DNA of 20,573 nucleotides from CAZSWR01 sp964610885 (GTDB lineage Bacteria; Bacteroidota; Ignavibacteria; Kapaibacteriales; UBA2268), in the NCBI GenBank assembly GCA_964610885.1, contig CAZSWR010000069.1, forward strand, positions 1-20,573. Direction: 5' to 3'. Of the stretch, positions 1-7,267 are shown piece after piece; position 1 is the stretch's first letter; each line of letters starts with the position of its first letter. The position numbers and the translations under genes were made by a program. The notes beneath the pieces were generated by a model, which had not been told where the DNA came from, made no database searches, and saw only the letters and a program-made list of their open reading frames with translations.

Positions 1-123
1 TTTAAACCTGTCGAATTCGACGGGTTTAGAAAAGAAGCCGGACTGAATAGCTTTGTTCTCACGCCTAAACGTTGGATTGAAGCAACCAACGCTATTGGTT
101 TAGGAACTATCGTTTTCAGTTAG
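1..123 (+). pseudogene. KilA-N domain protein, 3' fragment, truncated
   Basis: Frame 1 is open from the window edge to a TAG at 121-123 and encodes 40 residues, including DGFRKEAGLNSFVLTPKRW and IEATNAIGL. This matches the middle of the KilA-N DNA-binding domain found in phage-related and mobile Bacteroidota proteins, where a phrase like NAIGI/L is normally followed by a conserved SK(S/A)GRYGGT...AFEFASWIS stretch. Here the frame instead ends after NAIGLGTIVFS, so the second half of the domain and the C-terminus are missing. The 5' part lies outside the window. I read it as a decayed or recombined remnant; a genuinely short variant is possible. KilA-N proteins bind DNA, but this fragment is unlikely to be functional. 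No partner gene is visible, and dispersed-repeat DNA follows. Confidence 0.6.
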
Positions 124-334
124 TACTTTTTTATCACATCTTTGGACGGGTTCCGAACCCGCCCCTACATTATTTCTGTATAGTAATTCACTGTCTGGAA
201 TGATGCTCTATCATTTCCTAGATGTAAGAAGAATATTTATTCGCTTTGAAAAATAAGTAACTAACAGAAAAAGAAGAGCTTCCCGACTTCTCGAGGGAAT
301 GACAAAAACACCCGAATTCAAAAAGTAAATGCTA
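124..334. other. Intergenic stretch with short palindrome
   Basis: No gene seen. It contains an imperfect palindrome at 147-161 (CGGGTTCCGAACCCG) followed by CCCCTAC, a layout like the other mini-hairpins in the window. A short phrase near 282-302 (CTTCCCGACTTCTCGAGGG) resembles part of the repeat at 8670-8695. Both look like remnants of dispersed repeats. Confidence 0.4.
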
Positions 335-967
335 CTACCTTATAAAATTTGTATAAATACGATCTTCCACCTGCGGAAGCGGCACTCCGGCCTTGGCTCC
401 GGCCTCTTTGCAGCGGAGGAACCACGCCATGTTCCGCGCCAGCACTCGCATGGTTTGCAGGCCCTCGAGGTCTCCTCGGACGTCTTCGGGCTTCTGGCCA
501 TGGACCATGTTCCAGTATTGCGAAGAAATTATAGGCATCTGCGAAATCGTGAAGTATTTATTCAATTGGTCCAGCGTGGCTGTCGTCCCGGCCCTACGAG
601 CGGAGGCAATGGCGGCGGCGGGTTTCAGATAGAAAGATTTCTTGCCGGCGAGCATGTCCGAAAAGAATACCCGAGCCAAAAATGAGGCGATGGCGCCGCC
701 CGCCGCGGCATAGTGCACTGGCGATCCGAAAATGAATCCATCAGCGCTTGCTGCCTTGGCCACAAATTCGTTGACCGTGTCGTCCGTGGCGCATTCGCCG
801 GCCTCGCGGCAGACCCCGCAGGAAATGCAGCCGGGAATCGGCTCCGAACCGATGTGGAATATCTCCGTCTGGACGCCTTCGGATTCGAGCACAGACGCGA
901 TCTCGCTGAGTGCCGTATAGGTGCAGCCATTCCGGTTAGGGCTGCCGTTCACAAGTATAACTTTCAT
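335..967 (-). CDS. Iron-sulfur flavoprotein / NADPH-dependent FMN reductase family protein
   Basis: A 210-residue flavodoxin-fold protein of the NADPH-dependent FMN reductase/iron-sulfur flavoprotein (Isf) superfamily. It opens with beta1 VILVNGSP and the phosphate-binding loop GSPNRNGCTYTAL (residues 8-20), which should hold FMN. Residues 47-59 carry a compact Cys motif C-x2-C-x2-C-x5-C (C47, C50, C53, C59), the signature of Isf proteins that bind a [4Fe-4S] cluster next to FMN. The phrase GSPVHYAAAGGAIASFL is the usual second flavin loop. It is probably cytoplasmic, as no signal peptide is seen. The ATG has a strong Shine-Dalgarno (AAGGAG, 6 nt spacer). It lies 369 nt downstream of the related flavoprotein on the same strand, across a repeat-rich gap, so it may have its own promoter. 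The physiological donor and acceptor are unknown. Confidence 0.85.
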   Translation of the reverse strand: MKVILVNGSPNRNGCTYTALSEIASVLESEGVQTEIFHIGSEPIPGCISCGVCREAGECATDDTVNEFVAKAASADGFIFGSPVHYAAAGGAIASFLARVFFSDMLAGKKSFYLKPAAAIASARRAGTTATLDQLNKYFTISQMPIISSQYWNMVHGQKPEDVRGDLEGLQTMRVLARNMAWFLRCKEAGAKAGVPLPQVEDRIYTNFIR

Positions 968-1336
968 TAAATACTCCTTATTGAAAATATTTTTATAATA
1001 GAAGCTTTAGACGAGTGTGCTGCAAGAAAATGTAGGTTTTTTTTTTAAGTTTTGTATGGGAACTGTACCATATGTCATTTTGAATGCTGTAAAAGTCAAT
1101 ACTTCTTTGTACCGCGCGAGCGGTTGTTATATTGTAGCAAATAGTTGATTCTTCAGAATTGATTTCGCATAGCGAATGTTATTTATATTGTTGATTCATG
1201 TAGAGCATTATACAACAACCGCTATGCGGTATGATATGCTAAGTGGAAACAAGTTCTACAATACAACAACCGCTACGCGGTATCAACTTGCCGTGCCCCT
1301 ACAAGAATATTGCGATCCGGAATGAGCATAGCCGAG
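968..1336. repeat. Intergenic cluster of five-bp-stem mini-hairpins
   Basis: A 369-nt gap with no gene. It holds four related hairpins in two orientations: 1111-1124 (ACCGC-GCGA-GCGGT then TGTTATATTGTAG), 1164-1176 (TTCGC-ATA-GCGAA then TGTTAT), 1218-1230 (ACAACA upstream of ACCGC-TAT-GCGGT) and 1269-1281 (ACAACA upstream of ACCGC-TAC-GCGGT). The first two share TGTT-rich 3' flanks; the last two are inverted copies. In the 1164 copy both sides of the stem changed together (ACC..GGT to TTC..GAA), which keeps pairing. Related copies lie at 12655-12731. The type is unnamed; it is REP-like in layout. Confidence 0.6.
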
Positions 1337-1876
1337 CTATACATTCTTTCCCATCTCGAATGCTTTGCCGATGTCTCCGGTTTTCTTCGCGTCGCCCATT
1401 CTCCACGTGTTGACGCCATACAAAATGCCTTTTTCGTGCGGGGATTCGAGGCACGACGTGAATGCCCGAAATTCTTCGACTGTCCGTTCCAATGCGGGCT
1501 TGCTTTCGGTGCCGGCCGTCAGTATGAAATAGAATTCCTTATTGTTCAATTCGGAATAGCGCGCGCAGGTGCGATCGATGAACGTTTTCATCTGGCCGCA
1601 CATCGTAAAGAAATAGACCGGCGTGGCCATGACGACGACGTCTGCATCAACCAACTTCTGAAGTATCTCGCCCATGTCGTCGTGTTGCGAGCACCCATTG
1701 CGTTCGTCGTAGCAGCGGCCGCAACCCGCGCAATAATTGATTTTGTAATTCTTCAAGAAAATCTTCTCGACCGAATGGTTGCTCTCCGCGGCGCCGGAAG
1801 CGAAACTGTCGGAAAGCGTGTCGGAGTTTCCTCCCTTTCTCGGGCTGGACGAAATGATTACAACTTTTTTTCCCAT
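1337..1876 (-). CDS. Iron-sulfur flavoprotein / flavodoxin-fold NAD(P)H oxidoreductase
   Basis: A 179-residue protein of the NADPH-dependent FMN reductase/Isf group. The N-terminal flavin loop SSSPRKGGNSDTL (residues 9-21) follows beta1 KVVIIS. Residues 49-62 give C-x2-C-x2-C-x6-C (C49, C52, C55, C62), a likely [4Fe-4S] site. The phrase ATPVYFFTMCGQMKTFIDR is the conserved second flavin loop of the family. No signal peptide or membrane segment, so cytoplasmic. It begins 39 nt after the stop of the small membrane protein and has a modest SD (AAAAAGG, about 9 nt spacer), so the two are probably cotranscribed. It is related to the 335-967 product at motif level but shorter. It could transfer electrons between NAD(P)H or ferredoxin and the membrane partner; that role is inferred only from context. 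Confidence 0.85.
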   Translation of the reverse strand: MGKKVVIISSSPRKGGNSDTLSDSFASGAAESNHSVEKIFLKNYKINYCAGCGRCYDERNGCSQHDDMGEILQKLVDADVVVMATPVYFFTMCGQMKTFIDRTCARYSELNNKEFYFILTAGTESKPALERTVEEFRAFTSCLESPHEKGILYGVNTWRMGDAKKTGDIGKAFEMGKNV

Positions 1877-1915
1877 ATCAAATTACCTTTTTGCAATTAT
1901 AGCAATATTTTGTGG

Positions 1916-2440
1916 TTATTTTTCAAATTTATAAAAACGTGCCATGTACCAACCGAATATCAGTGTTGTAGCAATCTGCACCAGAATTGGCGTTGCGAAG
2001 AAATCCATATTGATCACGGCGGCATCCAGCAGGAGCGCCTTGATTGCGTAGTAAATGGCCTTCGAGGCCAAGATGCTCCCAACAGCTGCTGTGAATATGT
2101 GATTTGTCCTGCGCTTGAGCACGCCGAAAATGTATGCGTTCAGCAGCAGCTCGGCCGAGATTAGCAGCATCTTTGGCAATACCGGATGCGCCGAAGTAAC
2201 GAACGAAAACGCTGGCAGCGTTAGCGCAATGATATATGGATTGAGCCGCCCCGAATGCACTATCGACAGGATCAAGATCAGGCGCATTGGTTCGATATAG
2301 TATATAGGCAGGCTGAGCATATGCGAAAGCGACGGTACGGCATAGACGAACGCGAGGGCAAAGACGTCGATTATCGCGCCGCGAAGCGCTTCGGCCGAAA
2401 ATAGTTTCTGTGTAAGTGTTTTCATATCTTTATTTTTCAT
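1916..2440 (-). CDS. Small polytopic membrane protein, ECF-S-component-like
   Basis: A 174-residue hydrophobic protein with about five or six predicted membrane segments, roughly residues 19-40, 46-62, 70-85, 90-108, 116-136 and 146-166. Length and topology resemble substrate-binding S components of ECF transporters, but I cannot assign a substrate, and no ECF ATPase or T component lies in the window. The phrases YYIEPMRLILILSIVHSGR and HPVLPKMLLISAELLLNAY look like conserved cores. The first ATG is used here; an alternative ATG five codons later is equally possible, and neither has a clear SD. It sits between the polyferredoxin gene (194 nt upstream, across a repeat) and an iron-sulfur flavoprotein (39 nt downstream). 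A role as membrane anchor, or in flavin or metal supply for the redox proteins, is possible. Function unknown. Confidence 0.75.
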   Translation of the reverse strand: MKNKDMKTLTQKLFSAEALRGAIIDVFALAFVYAVPSLSHMLSLPIYYIEPMRLILILSIVHSGRLNPYIIALTLPAFSFVTSAHPVLPKMLLISAELLLNAYIFGVLKRRTNHIFTAAVGSILASKAIYYAIKALLLDAAVINMDFFATPILVQIATTLIFGWYMARFYKFEK

Positions 2441-2634
2441 TAATTCAAATTATTAAGGCTCTATAACTCTTAGTGTGGTTAAATCTTAAATTCTTATCTC
2501 TCGAAAAATTACAAACCACCCCAGAAACCCATTGCTACGCAAAGGATTTCTTTCCCCTGCTTGGCAAGGAGGGGATAAAAGGGGAGGTCTAAAAATCAAA
2601 TAACTCACCCACCTAAAACGATATAGAATAATTA
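2441..2634. other. Gap in the redox island holding a repeat copy
   Basis: This 194-nt gap interrupts the otherwise tightly packed minus-strand cluster. It contains the family-B repeat at 2554-2619, described separately. The AT-rich phrase at 2441-2456 (TAATTCAAATTATTAA) immediately upstream of the 1916-2440 gene is nearly repeated at 20437-20452, upstream of the PAS gene, so it may be part of a promoter or of a repeat boundary. Confidence 0.4.
2554..2619 (-). repeat. Dispersed repeat family B, copy 1
   Basis: Read on the minus strand, this shares with 20461-20528 an ordered series of blocks: TTTTAG/A, GTGGG, GAGTTATTTGA, ACCTCCCCTTTT, TCCCCTCCTTG and CAAG-CAGGG. The CTTGCCAAG core can pair with itself. 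The other copy is at the right edge of the window. No coding potential. It is probably a small non-autonomous element or extragenic repeat. Confidence 0.6.
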
Positions 2635-4137
2635 CTAAATACTCCGATGGCGCTCGAGGCCTTCCACGTAGATCGCGCTTAGCGGGCGGGACGGACACAA
2701 GTTTTCGCAAGCGCCGCAGCCGATGCACCTTTCGCTATCCACCACGATCAATTTCGGAGATTTGGGTTCATCTTCCGTTTTCGCCACGATTTGAATCGCA
2801 CCCGCCGGGCAATGCCGCGCACAATTGTTGCAATTGACACCTTCGGCATAAGCGAAGCATTTCTCTTTGATCCAGACAGCAGTACCGATTTTCACAGCGG
2901 ATTTCTCGACGTTCGAAATCTTCCGAATCGCTCCCGTTGGGCAAACTTCCGAACACCTTACGCATTCCGGCCGGCAATACCCATTTTCGAACGACATCAC
3001 GGGCTGGCCGAGCTTGGTCAAATTTTCGCCAGCGCTAAGCACGCTGTTCGGACAATTAGACACGCACAACTGGCAGGCTGTGCAATGCTTTTCGAGGTGC
3101 GAGATGCTTTGCGCGCCCGGCGGGACGATTGCCGTAGCTCTTTCGGGCGATGCCTTGTCGCCGATTTCGGCGAATCCACCGTCCACCTTCATCGTCTGGG
3201 CATTCACTGCTTTCGCCACGGCGAACAAAGAAGTTACGGCAATGAAATTGCGTCGCGCTGCGGCCGATCCGTTTTTCGCATCGGCTGAAACTGGGCTGCT
3301 GGATGTGTGGGTCGCCGGTTTCGTCGGGAGCTTGAACTCTATGGCCGAGTTGCTACATTTCCCGATGCAATCGAAGCAGGCCACGCACCGCGAATAATCT
3401 ATTTCGTGCGATTCAGGATCGATGCACGATGCTTTGCAATTAAGCGCGCACAATCCGCATGAATTGCATTTGCTTTGGTCGATTCGGTGCTTGAATAGCG
3501 AGAATTTCGAGACGAATCCAAGCAAAGTGCCGACCGGGCAAATCGTATTGCAATATGTCCTGCCGCTTCGCCACGAAAGCAACGCCACCGCCGCCAAAGA
3601 CGCCGATGCAATCGCAAGTACGAGCATTGCGGGGATTTTGACCGACGTTTCGTAAATGTCGTAAACTTCGTAGTTCCCGGCAAAATATGCGAGCATGTTG
3701 TTTCCATATTGATACATCGGCGCGAAAAACGAAGTCGCAATCCGGCCGTAGAATGCGTATGGATCCAGCAATATCGCCGCGAGCGAGACCCCGGAGATAA
3801 TCGAAACGACTGTCAAGCCGAAGATTGTATATCTAGTCTTGGTTTTCGGTTTCGAGTATTTGAATCGATTCTTTTTGAACACTCCCGAAATTCTCGAGAT
3901 CACGTCTTGGAAAACGCCGAGCGGGCAGATCGACGAGCAATACACCCTGCCGAGCACGGCCGTCAGGACTGTCATCAGGACTATCATGCCGACGTTCAGG
4001 CCAAGTATTGCCGGCAGTATTTGCATCCTCGCCGTGAATCCAAGCACCGATTGCAACGTGCCGGTGAAATCCAAAAAGATAAGAGTAACCGATAGGAAGA
4101 AGGCTATTGCAAGTCCGATTCTGATTCTTTTCAACAT
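2635..4137 (-). CDS. Membrane-bound polyferredoxin, NapH-like N-terminus fused to C-terminal ferredoxin domains
   Basis: A 500-residue integral membrane iron-sulfur protein. The N-terminal half is of the NapH/CcoG/NosR type: membrane segments near residues 8-24, 44-63, 104-124 and 170-188, with the paired motifs RVYCSSICPLG (C67/C71) and RTYCNTICPVG (C196/C200). Two ferredoxin quartets follow: C224/227/230/234 and C251/254/257/261. After a Ser/Ala linker comes a mid-protein twin-arginine-like motif, ARRNFIAVTSLFAVAKAVNA (residues 294-313), with a hydrophobic stretch. Four more quartets follow: C352/355/358/362, C388/392/395/399, C427/436/439/443 and C471/474/477/481. This is like NapH joined to NapG in one chain. 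NapH-type proteins move electrons between quinol and ferredoxin-like partners at the membrane. It starts 5 nt after the Fe-S aldo/keto reductase stop, with a GAGGGG SD overlapping that stop. Confidence 0.9.
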   Translation of the reverse strand: MLKRIRIGLAIAFFLSVTLIFLDFTGTLQSVLGFTARMQILPAILGLNVGMIVLMTVLTAVLGRVYCSSICPLGVFQDVISRISGVFKKNRFKYSKPKTKTRYTIFGLTVVSIISGVSLAAILLDPYAFYGRIATSFFAPMYQYGNNMLAYFAGNYEVYDIYETSVKIPAMLVLAIASASLAAVALLSWRSGRTYCNTICPVGTLLGFVSKFSLFKHRIDQSKCNSCGLCALNCKASCIDPESHEIDYSRCVACFDCIGKCSNSAIEFKLPTKPATHTSSSPVSADAKNGSAAARRNFIAVTSLFAVAKAVNAQTMKVDGGFAEIGDKASPERATAIVPPGAQSISHLEKHCTACQLCVSNCPNSVLSAGENLTKLGQPVMSFENGYCRPECVRCSEVCPTGAIRKISNVEKSAVKIGTAVWIKEKCFAYAEGVNCNNCARHCPAGAIQIVAKTEDEPKSPKLIVVDSERCIGCGACENLCPSRPLSAIYVEGLERHRSI

Positions 4138-4142
4138 TTGCC

Positions 4143-5567
4143 CTATCCCCTCTTCGCGTTGGTTTCTGGTTTGTTCTTCGCAATCTTTGGCAATTCGTCT
4201 GTCCGGAGACTCTCGACAAATTTATCTATTCTTTCCATTTCCTGCGGGATCCTGATTCGTTGCGGGCATTTCGGAGTGCATTTCCCGCAGCCGATGCAAT
4301 GATTGGCCTGGCGTAGCTTCTCGACGCTTCGGTCCAAGCTGACCAGGAAGGCTTTTCGTGCTTTTTTGTAATTCTCCGAGCCGGGAGTGTCGGGGAAATT
4401 GCCCTCGTCCATGCAGCTGTTGTAATGCGCGAACGTGCCCGGGATGTCGATTCCGTAGGGGCAGGGCATGCAGTAATTGCAGGACGTACAGGTGATGCTT
4501 TTGTATTCGAGCATGGTTTGCGCCACGTTCACGAGCATTTTGCGCTCGTCGTCATTTATCGGATTGAACGGCGCGAACGTGTGCAAGCTGTCCTGAAGGT
4601 GCTCCTTGAAAGTCATTCCGCTGAGAATGGTAACCACTCCGGGCAGCGAGCCGGCGAAACGAAACGCCCACGAGGCATAGCTTGCGTCGGGATCGGATTG
4701 TTTCATCAGCACTTGAGCTTTGTGGTTCGGCCGGGCAAGCCTGCCGCCGAGCAGAGGCTCCATGATCATCGCCGGGACTTTCAGCTTTTCCAAAGTCTCG
4801 TACAAATAGCGGGAATTGACGTCGCTCGAACCCTGCACGTTTTCCCAATCGAAATAGTTCAATTGGATCATCGTGAAGTCCCAATCGATGCCCGATTCGT
4901 GCATCATATAGTCGAAAAATTCCTTCTTGCCGTGGAAAGACCAGCCCAGATTGCGAATTCTGCCGGCTTTGCGTTCGGACTTCAGGAAGTCGAGCATGCC
5001 GTTATCGACGTATCGCGCTTTGAACACATCGTAGTCGCCCAGGGCGTGGAGCAGGTAGTAATCGATATAATCGACCTTCAATTTCGCGAAAGAATCGTGG
5101 TAGATCTTCATCGAATCTTCGCGCGAATGCGTTGCGAAATTCGAGAGTTTCGTTGCCACATAATACTTGTTGCGTGGGTGGCGGCTCAGAGCTATTCCGA
5201 GAGCTGCCTCAGACATTCCCTTGCAATACGCCGGTGATGTGTCGAAATAATTCACTCCTTTTTCAATCGCAAAATCGATCAAATCGTTGACATATTCCTG
5301 ATCGATTTCTGTTTCGTTTTCCTCGCCGCCTTCTTTTTTGCGTTGGGGGAACCTCATGCAACCGAAAGCGAGCATAGAGAGTTTGTCACCAGATTTGGCA
5401 GTGCGGTAGGTCATTTCGCCGATCGAAGGGTTGGCGGCGCCGGAGGTACGCGCGGTCTCTTTCTTTTTCGGGCTGCATCCGGCCAGCGCAGCGGTTGCGC
5501 CGATCGCTCCGATGCTCGTAGTCTTCAGAAAATTCCTTCGATTAAGATTTTGGTTCTTGTCGTCCAT
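4143..5567 (-). CDS. Tat-exported lipoprotein aldo/keto reductase with two C-terminal [4Fe-4S] motifs
   Basis: A 474-residue protein. Residues 10-31 form a twin-arginine signal (RRNFLKTTSIGAIGATAALAG) ending in a lipobox, ALAGC, with C31 as the likely lipidated Cys. The aldo/keto reductase barrel follows with all four catalytic residues present: D109 and Y114 (NYFDTSPAYCKG), K140 (YYVATKLS) and H174 (YYLLHALG). The C-terminus has ferredoxin-type motifs C360-x2-C-x2-C-x2-CP and C424-x2-C-x2-C-x3-CP. Such Fe-S AKR proteins are common in anaerobes and Bacteroidota, with physiological substrates mostly unknown. Cluster-bearing proteins fold before export, which fits the Tat signal. The start lies 3 nt after the flavodoxin stop, and the polyferredoxin follows 5 nt after its own stop, so the three are one operon and plausible electron partners. 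How an exported AKR gets NADP(H) is unclear. Confidence 0.9.
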   Translation of the reverse strand: MDDKNQNLNRRNFLKTTSIGAIGATAALAGCSPKKKETARTSGAANPSIGEMTYRTAKSGDKLSMLAFGCMRFPQRKKEGGEENETEIDQEYVNDLIDFAIEKGVNYFDTSPAYCKGMSEAALGIALSRHPRNKYYVATKLSNFATHSREDSMKIYHDSFAKLKVDYIDYYLLHALGDYDVFKARYVDNGMLDFLKSERKAGRIRNLGWSFHGKKEFFDYMMHESGIDWDFTMIQLNYFDWENVQGSSDVNSRYLYETLEKLKVPAMIMEPLLGGRLARPNHKAQVLMKQSDPDASYASWAFRFAGSLPGVVTILSGMTFKEHLQDSLHTFAPFNPINDDERKMLVNVAQTMLEYKSITCTSCNYCMPCPYGIDIPGTFAHYNSCMDEGNFPDTPGSENYKKARKAFLVSLDRSVEKLRQANHCIGCGKCTPKCPQRIRIPQEMERIDKFVESLRTDELPKIAKNKPETNAKRG

Positions 5568-5570
5568 TAT

Positions 5571-6161
5571 TTATCCGATTATATTGATTGATCGCAACCA
5601 TTTTTTAACGTCGTCCGATGCGTTGCCGACGCTTCCGCCTCTGACGGCAAGCCCAGGCAGCAGATTTGAATTCGGGCACATATCTTTAATATCAGAGGCG
5701 CTTCTTCCCAAACCGCTTCCTTCGTGAGTGATAAACGGCACAATGGTTTTACCCTCGAAATCGTACGATTCGAGAAAAGCCGCTACCGGAGGCGCAACCG
5801 TACCCCACCAATTCGGAGAGCCAACAAAGATCACATCGTAAGCATCAATATTCGACACTTTGGATTTCAATTCGGGGCGGAAATCTGAATTAATTTCCTT
5901 TCTTGCTTGGTCTGTAACCGATTTGTAATCGGTCGGATAATCCTTGACCGGTTTGATCTCGAACAATTCGCCACATGTCGATTTAGAAATCATATCGGCA
6001 ATCACTTTTGTATTGCCACTATGCGAGAAATATGCAATTAATATTTTTCGATTCATATCTTTTTTCTCAATAGTTTGTTGATCTTCTTTTTGCCGAGAGC
6101 CACAAGAAAAAGCCAAGATTGAGGCGCAAAGCACTGCGAGCATGATCGGGATAAATTTCAT
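5571..6161 (-). CDS. Lipoprotein flavodoxin
   Basis: A 196-residue protein with a Sec-type lipoprotein signal: MKFIPIMLAVLCASILAFSC, C20 being the likely lipidated residue (lipobox LAFSC). After a charged linker (SRQKEDQQTIEKKD) the flavodoxin domain begins at residue 36 with KILIAYFSHSGNTKVIADMI, whose SHSGNTK phosphate loop holds FMN. FVGSPNWWGTVAPPVAAFL is the second flavin loop, with aromatic residues that could stack on the isoalloxazine ring. The domain is of the Flavodoxin_4 type and lacks catalytic additions. An internal ATG (M36) just before the domain could make a cytosolic form. A SD-like AAGGCGGA precedes the main ATG. It starts 10 nt after the upstream aldo/keto reductase and ends 3 nt before the Fe-S AKR, so it is a natural electron carrier for that exported enzyme (inference). 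Confidence 0.88.
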   Translation of the reverse strand: MKFIPIMLAVLCASILAFSCGSRQKEDQQTIEKKDMNRKILIAYFSHSGNTKVIADMISKSTCGELFEIKPVKDYPTDYKSVTDQARKEINSDFRPELKSKVSNIDAYDVIFVGSPNWWGTVAPPVAAFLESYDFEGKTIVPFITHEGSGLGRSASDIKDMCPNSNLLPGLAVRGGSVGNASDDVKKWLRSINIIG

Positions 6162-6171
6162 AGTATCCGCC

Positions 6172-7173
6172 TTATTCTTGGACTAGTTTCGACAATCCCT
6201 CGGGATACCTTTCGCCGACTATGGCGATTTTATCTGCCTCGGAATCAATCGAATTCATGTCGGTTTCTGAAATATGCAGCGTGGTAGCTCCGACGTTTTC
6301 CTCCAATCTGTGCAGCTTTGTCGTGCCCGGAATTGGAACGAAGCACGGATCCTTCGAGAGAATCCAAGCCAGGGCGATTTGCGCAGGAGTCGCATCATAT
6401 TTAACGGCAATATCTTTGATGAGTTCGACCAAAGACAGGTTTGCGCTTAGAGCTGACGATTGGAACCTCGGCAGCGATGAACGAAAATCGTTGCTTGGGA
6501 AAGTCGAATCTTTATCAATTTTTCCGGTTAGGAATCCTCTTCCGAGCGGGCTGTACGGTACCAAACCAATTCCAAGTTCGTCCAAAGTCGGAATAATATC
6601 CTTTTCGAGGTTTCTCCACCAAATTGAATACTCGCTTTGGAGTGCGGCGACCGGTTGGACGGCATGGGCTTTGCGAATCGTTTCGGAATTCGCTTCCGAC
6701 AATCCGAAATGCTTCACCTTCCCCTCATTGATCAAGTCTTTGACTGTTCCGGCGACATCTTCGATCGGCACATTCGGATCGACACGGTGCTGATAAAACA
6801 GATCAATCCGGTCTGTTCTCAACCTTCGGAGCGACTCTTCGGCAACTTTTCGAATATTTTCGGGCTTGCTGTTCAGAGGAGGCAATGCCTGCGAAGCTGT
6901 AACGGTTTCATTTTTGGCAGTATTGAATCCAAATTTTGTTGCAATTACAACTTTGTCGCGATAGGGCAAAAGTGCTTCGCCAACCAATTCTTCATTTATA
7001 TATGGTCCATATACTTCGGCTGTATCAAAGAAGGCGATCCCCATTTCGATGGCTTTGTGCATCAATTTGATCATCTCATTTTTATCGGCTGGCACGCCAT
7101 ACGAAAAGCTCATTCCCATGCAACCGAGACCGAGAGCCGATACTTCCAATTTTCCGAGCTTGCGAGTTTGCAT
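6172..7173 (-). CDS. Aldo/keto reductase, NADP-dependent
   Basis: A 333-residue soluble aldo/keto reductase of the AKR13/YakC-like type (full family length). It opens MQTRKLGKLEVSALGLGCMG. The catalytic tetrad is complete: D50 and Y55 (FFDTAEVYGPY), K80 (VVIATKFGF) and H129 (LFYQHRVDP). The C-terminal IPGTTKLHRLEENVGA is the usual NADP phosphate-binding region. No signal peptide, so cytoplasmic, unlike the second AKR in the operon. A good SD (GGAG, 7 nt spacer) and a TAATTTTG promoter element at 7209-7216 precede it, so it is probably the first gene of the operon. The AraC-type regulator just upstream on the same strand likely controls it. Members reduce diverse aldehydes and ketones, and the substrate cannot be told from sequence. 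Confidence 0.92.
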   Translation of the reverse strand: MQTRKLGKLEVSALGLGCMGMSFSYGVPADKNEMIKLMHKAIEMGIAFFDTAEVYGPYINEELVGEALLPYRDKVVIATKFGFNTAKNETVTASQALPPLNSKPENIRKVAEESLRRLRTDRIDLFYQHRVDPNVPIEDVAGTVKDLINEGKVKHFGLSEANSETIRKAHAVQPVAALQSEYSIWWRNLEKDIIPTLDELGIGLVPYSPLGRGFLTGKIDKDSTFPSNDFRSSLPRFQSSALSANLSLVELIKDIAVKYDATPAQIALAWILSKDPCFVPIPGTTKLHRLEENVGATTLHISETDMNSIDSEADKIAIVGERYPEGLSKLVQE

Positions 7174-7208
7174 CTTGATTCTCCGAAATATTGTGAAAAA
7201 ACGTTACA

Positions 7209-7216
7209 CAAAATTA
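7209..7216 (-). promoter_or_regulatory. Bacteroidota-type -7 promoter element before the redox operon
   Basis: On the minus strand this reads TAATTTTG, a full match to TAnnTTTG, 35 nt before the aldo/keto reductase ATG. The -33 region is weak (a TTG lies slightly too far upstream), which would suit an activator-dependent promoter. The AraC-type gene ends 52 nt upstream of it. Confidence 0.5.
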
Positions 7217-7267
7217 TGGGAAATCAAGATATGAAAATAACAATTATCAAACAAAATATTACGAAAT

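Noticed and set aside
1111..1281. Repeated short palindromes as a CRISPR array
   Set aside because: Copies occur in both orientations with uneven spacing and differing sequence, and no cas genes are present.
1310..2164. Long plus-strand open frame of 284 codons
   Set aside because: It runs antisense through the flavoprotein and membrane protein genes, which have clear family motifs; the amino-acid mix is typical of a shadow frame.
2486..2728. 80-codon minus-strand frame after the polyferredoxin
   Set aside because: It overlaps the polyferredoxin end in another frame and runs through repeat B; no domain or ribosome site.
4425..5237. Plus-strand open frame of 270 codons
   Set aside because: Antisense to the Fe-S aldo/keto reductase, rich in His, Val, Arg and without any domain.
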